Shown in pieces: positions 60,697 through 64,000 of a stretch of 64,000 bases of DNA. Made by a program: the position numbers and the translations under genes. Position 1 is the stretch's first letter. The number at the start of each line of letters is the position of its first letter. Origin of the DNA: JACCVG01 sp963790245 (GTDB lineage: Bacteria > Actinomycetota > Thermoleophilia > Solirubrobacterales > Thermoleophilaceae); contig CAWBNP010000002.1 of the NCBI GenBank assembly GCA_963790245.1, forward strand, positions 1,922,001 through 1,986,000. The letters are read 5' to 3'. Below the pieces are notes generated by a model. That model was not told the DNA's origin. It made no database searches and worked only from the letters and a program-made list of their open reading frames with translations.

Positions 60697-61515
60697 CTAG
60701 CCGGACTTGGTTCCCCACACGAGCAAGTAGTCGGGCGCGAGCGCGAGGCTCCCGTCGTTTGCGCCGTTCTGCCGCTCGTAGAGTGCACGCAGGTCCTCTA
60801 CGAACCCGTCCCACTTGCCCTCGGGCTCGAGCGCGGCCCTCGCCATCACGAGCGGACCGAACTTCGTCGTGTAGAACTCGACCGCGTCGTCGATCGAAGC
60901 GAAGTTCATCCGCACGGTCTCGATGCGGCACTCCGGCTCGACGCCGCTGCCCGCGAACAGCTCGACGACATGGTCTGGGTCCCCCCACATGAGCGGCGGG
61001 CCGGTGCCGCCCGCCGGTGGGGCCGGCATGTGGGAGGCCATCATCCGGAAGAACTCACCGATCTCGCCGTCCGGCGTCCAAGAGGCGATCGCGATCCGTC
61101 CCCCCGGCTTGAGCACGCGGGCGATCTCGGCCGCCGCGACCTCGTGGCGCGGGGCGAACATGCAGCCGAAGGTCGAAAGGACGACGTCGAACTCGGCGTC
61201 GCCGAATGGCAGATCCTCGGCGTCGCCCTCGACGAACTCTCCGTCGAGGCCCTCGTCCGCGAGGTTGCGGCGCGCGTCGTCCAGCAGCTCGGGAGTCAGG
61301 TCGAGCCCGACGACCCGCGCTCCGGCTCTGGCGGCCGGCATCGCGGCGTTGCCCGTTCCGCAGGCCACGTCGAGGACGTTGTCGCCGTCCGAGACGCGCG
61401 CGGCGGCAACGACTTTCTCGCCGACCTCCCTGATGTAGGCCGAGACGGCGTCGAAGTCTCCCGCCGCCCACGTCGCCCGAGCGCCCTGCTTGATCGCCGC
61501 CAGCTGGTCGTCCAT
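60697..61515 (-). CDS. Class I SAM-dependent methyltransferase
   Basis: 272 residues, one frame. VLDVACGTGNAAMPAARAGARVVGLDLTPELLDDA (SAM motif I and II), EFVEGDAEDLPFGDAEFDVVLSTFGCMFAPRHEVAAAEIARVLKPGGRIAIASW (motifs for substrate side). It belongs to the methyltransferase-11/UbiE-like group. Substrate unknown. Single gene, start ATG 61515 with a GGAGGAG site about nine bases upstream. Confidence 0.9.
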   Translation of the reverse strand: MDDQLAAIKQGARATWAAGDFDAVSAYIREVGEKVVAAARVSDGDNVLDVACGTGNAAMPAARAGARVVGLDLTPELLDDARRNLADEGLDGEFVEGDAEDLPFGDAEFDVVLSTFGCMFAPRHEVAAAEIARVLKPGGRIAIASWTPDGEIGEFFRMMASHMPAPPAGGTGPPLMWGDPDHVVELFAGSGVEPECRIETVRMNFASIDDAVEFYTTKFGPLVMARAALEPEGKWDGFVEDLRALYERQNGANDGSLALAPDYLLVWGTKSG

Positions 61516-61551
61516 GGGTCTCCTCCTCGGTCTGGAGGGACGTTTGTACCG

Positions 61552-62668
<1,117 letters not shown>

Positions 62669-62672
<4 letters not shown>

Positions 62673-63033
62673 CGAGCTCGTCGAGATCGCTCTCGTCTCG
62701 TCGTCGTCGAGGCTCGGTCGTCCTCGGGTCGTCGTCGGCCTCGTCGTCGCCGCGTCAGCGCCGTCGTCGAGCAGCGCCGTGCCGCGGCCGTCGCCGCCGT
62801 GGTAAGTGGGCCTGGAACTCCTCGAGCTGCTCGTCGCGCTTGGACTCGTCGATCGGCACGTCGTCGGTCGATCAGGACCCAGTCGGCGCCCTCGAACTCC
62901 TCCATGTTGAAGATCTCGTTGTCGAGCGACTGGCGAGTCGTCGACCACGACCAGGACCTCGGTCTGGGGGTTGAAGTACGTGCCCGGACGGATCAGCAGC
63001 TCGTCGAGCTCGAAGCGTGCGGTCCGTGGCCAT
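62669..63033 (-). CDS. Hypothetical protein upstream of the antiporter
   Basis: About 121 residues with frame changes near 63010, 62945, 62870 and 62820. RFELDELLIRPGTYFNPQTEVLVVVDDS, SLDNEIFNMEEFEGADWVLID, then a charged Glu/Asp/Arg tail. The N-terminal beta-rich part could be a small nucleic-acid- or ligand-binding domain; nothing specific is recognisable. A TAGATT lies nine bases before ATG 63033. Overlap with the antiporter ATG implies coupling. Confidence 0.5.
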
Positions 63034-63042
63034 GCGGGCCGA

Positions 63043-63048
63043 AATCTA
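63043..63048 (-). promoter_or_regulatory. -10 element of the hypothetical-antiporter operon
   Basis: TAGATT on the minus strand, nine bases before ATG 63033; TATAGA overlaps it. Confidence 0.4.
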
Positions 63049-63068
63049 TACCCGAAAGGGCGCTCGGG

Positions 63069-63521
63069 CTAGCCGCCGTAGTGTCGCGCAGCCGGCGTTC
63101 GACCTCGGGCTCGACGTCCAGCGGCTCCTCGCCGCGGCGCTCGCGGCGCTCGTTGCGCGCGACCACGACCTGCCGCACCTCCTCGCGCAGCGACTCGTCC
63201 GATCGCCTGCCGAACGTCGACGGCGCGGGTCATCAGCGCGCGCGACCTCGGCGTCGATGTCGAGCGGCTGCCTCGCCGCGCGCCGACGCCGGCGCGCCGA
63301 CTTGGCCTCGAGCATCTGACGGATCTCGTCCTCGGCCTCGGCTGCGGGCGGCGGGGCTGCCGGCCGGCGGGCCCGAGGTGCTGATCGGGCTCGTCGAGCG
63401 AGAGCCCGCCCTTGCCGATGTCGCTGTAGAGCGGTCTGCCCGAACGCTGCTGAAGAGTGTAGATGGCGAAGACCACGCGAGGCCCGCCGACGACGATCAG
63501 CACGATGCCGAAAGACTCCAT
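63069..63521 (-). CDS. Single-helix membrane protein with charged coil (frameshifted)
   Basis: About 150 residues. MESFGIVLIVVGG then AIYTLFSSVRADRLYSDIGKGGLSLDEPDQHL, a Pro/Ala linker, AEAEDEIRQMLEAKSARR, LDIDAEVARALMTRAVDVRQAIDESLREEVRQVVVARNERRERRGEEPLDVEPEVERRL and a final LRDYGG. The second half is a continuous charged helix, probably coiled coil, inside the cell. Frames change near 63470, 63430, 63370, 63290, 63200 and 63080. No function assigned. Confidence 0.55.
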   Translation of the reverse strand: MESFGIVLIVVGGPRVVFAIYTLQQRSGRPLYSDIGKGGLSLDEPDQHLGPAGRQPRRPQPRPRTRSVRCSRPSRRAGVGARRGSRSTSTPRSRALMTRAVDVRQAIGRVAARGGAAGRGRAQRAPRAPRRGAAGRRARGRTPAARHYGG

Positions 63522-63602
63522 CGATTTCCCCACAGTCTGACCGCTCGCGCAGCGACATGACCTCGCGAGCGCCGTAACTGTCGGTACTCTTGTGGGAGTC
63601 TA

Positions 63603-63618
63603 TTGACTGACGAATCAA
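63603..63618. promoter_or_regulatory. Operator upstream of acyl-CoA dehydrogenase, TetR-type
   Basis: TTGACTGACGAATCAA, whose reverse complement matches 14 of 16 bases of the dyad at 3702-3717. It lies 28 bases before GTG 63646, upstream of an AAGGAG ribosome site. Confidence 0.65.
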
Positions 63619-63645
63619 TCAGGTCTACAAGGAGCATCTAAATCC

Positions 63646-64000
63646 GTGGTCGATTTCACCCTTACCGACGAGCAGAAGGACCTTCGCGAGCTCGCACACA
63701 ACTTCGCCGAGAAGGAGATCCGCCCGGTCGCCTGGGAGCTGGACAAGGAAGGCGACCTGGCCCGGGAGATCATCGAGAAGGCCTGGGAGGTCGGCCTGAT
63801 GAACACCCACTTGCCGGAGGAGTACGGCGGCCCGGCCTCGACTACCTGACCGGGATGTCTGATCGAGGAGGAGTTCGGCTGGGGTTGCTCCGGCGTCGGC
63901 ACCTCGCTCGCGCTGCAACGGCCTCGCCGACCGCGCCGATCGCGCTCGGGGGCTCCGAGGAGACCAAGAAGAAGTACCTCGGCATGCTCACCGAGGAGCC
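63646..64000 (+). CDS. Acyl-CoA dehydrogenase, 5' part
   Basis: N-terminal 115 or so residues; runs off the right edge. VDFTLTDEQKDLRELAHNFAEKEIRPVAWELDKEGDLAREIIEKAWEVGLMNTHLPEEYGG is the classic acyl-CoA dehydrogenase N-terminal helical domain. Frames change near 63832, 63850 and 63915, with LIEEEFGWGCSGVGTSLAL and PIALGGSEETKKKYLGMLTEEP continuing the domain. GTG 63646 follows AAGGAG. It carries the same operator as the nitrilase-TetR locus, which suggests shared control of acyl-CoA catabolism. Confidence 0.9.

Overview
The window is one stretch of a very GC-rich chromosome, almost certainly from an actinobacterium and most likely from the Thermoleophilia/Solirubrobacterales. The evidence is an actinobacterial-type integration host factor, an FprA-type ferredoxin-NADP reductase, a DUF4235/holin/DUF3618 envelope cluster, a thiamine-precursor ABC operon behind a TPP riboswitch, heavy GTG start usage, and many genes whose -10 hexamer lies 6 to 9 bases before the start codon (leaderless transcripts). 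I saw no tRNA, rRNA, CRISPR array, insertion sequence or phage module. It is a housekeeping and catabolic region with short intergenic gaps. No gene-free stretch exceeds 300 bases; the two largest are about 200 bases (20357-20558 and 32656-32855).

Layout. 1-5.2 kb: acyl-CoA and keto-acid metabolism (BKACE-family enzyme, alpha-methylacyl-CoA racemase-like enzyme, MerR regulator, DUF2804, a nitrilase coupled to a TetR regulator). 5.2-12 kb: envelope proteins, AI-2E-type permease, DegV, epimerase, a redox/Fe-S group (GrxD, BolA, IscA-like), dienelactone hydrolase. 12-20.4 kb: AlkA glycosylase with ABC1 kinase, FAH hydrolase, HemQ/chlorite-dismutase-like protein, a large unusual membrane protein, FprA, a zinc alcohol dehydrogenase. 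20.5-23.7 kb: an ammonium transporter fused to a PII domain, followed by a PucR/CdaR-type regulator. 24-31 kb: an MlaE-MlaE-MlaF lipid ABC system followed directly by an RND (MMPL-like) transporter. 32-36.7 kb: mIHF, alpha-oxoamine synthase, acetyltransferase-like protein, a second AlkA-like glycosylase. 36.8-42.4 kb: a tightly overlapping five-gene operon (ethanolamine-type permease, glutamine-synthetase-like ligase, PuuD-like hydrolase, aldehyde dehydrogenase, SDR) that reads as a complete gamma-glutamylated amine or ethanolamine catabolic route. 43-46.4 kb: hydrolases and an HxlR-SCP2 regulator with a perfect operator dyad. 46.5-49.1 kb: TPP riboswitch-thiZXY. 49-64 kb: glycosyltransferase-like membrane protein, CoxE/MoxR pair, citrate synthase, ArsA ATPase, lipoprotein, aldo/keto reductase, TerC, methyltransferase, CaCA antiporter, and the start of an acyl-CoA dehydrogenase.

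Sequence quality matters here. In 1-5, 7-15, 24-30, 34-35.3 and 51.9-64 kb many conserved proteins are split by one- to few-base indels that switch frame while the family motifs continue in the next frame. The stretches 15-23.7, 29.9-34 and 36-51.8 kb are almost clean. I read the broken genes as single intact genes with assembly errors, annotated them across the shifts, and marked where the frame changes. Exact starts and ends in those patches are less certain.
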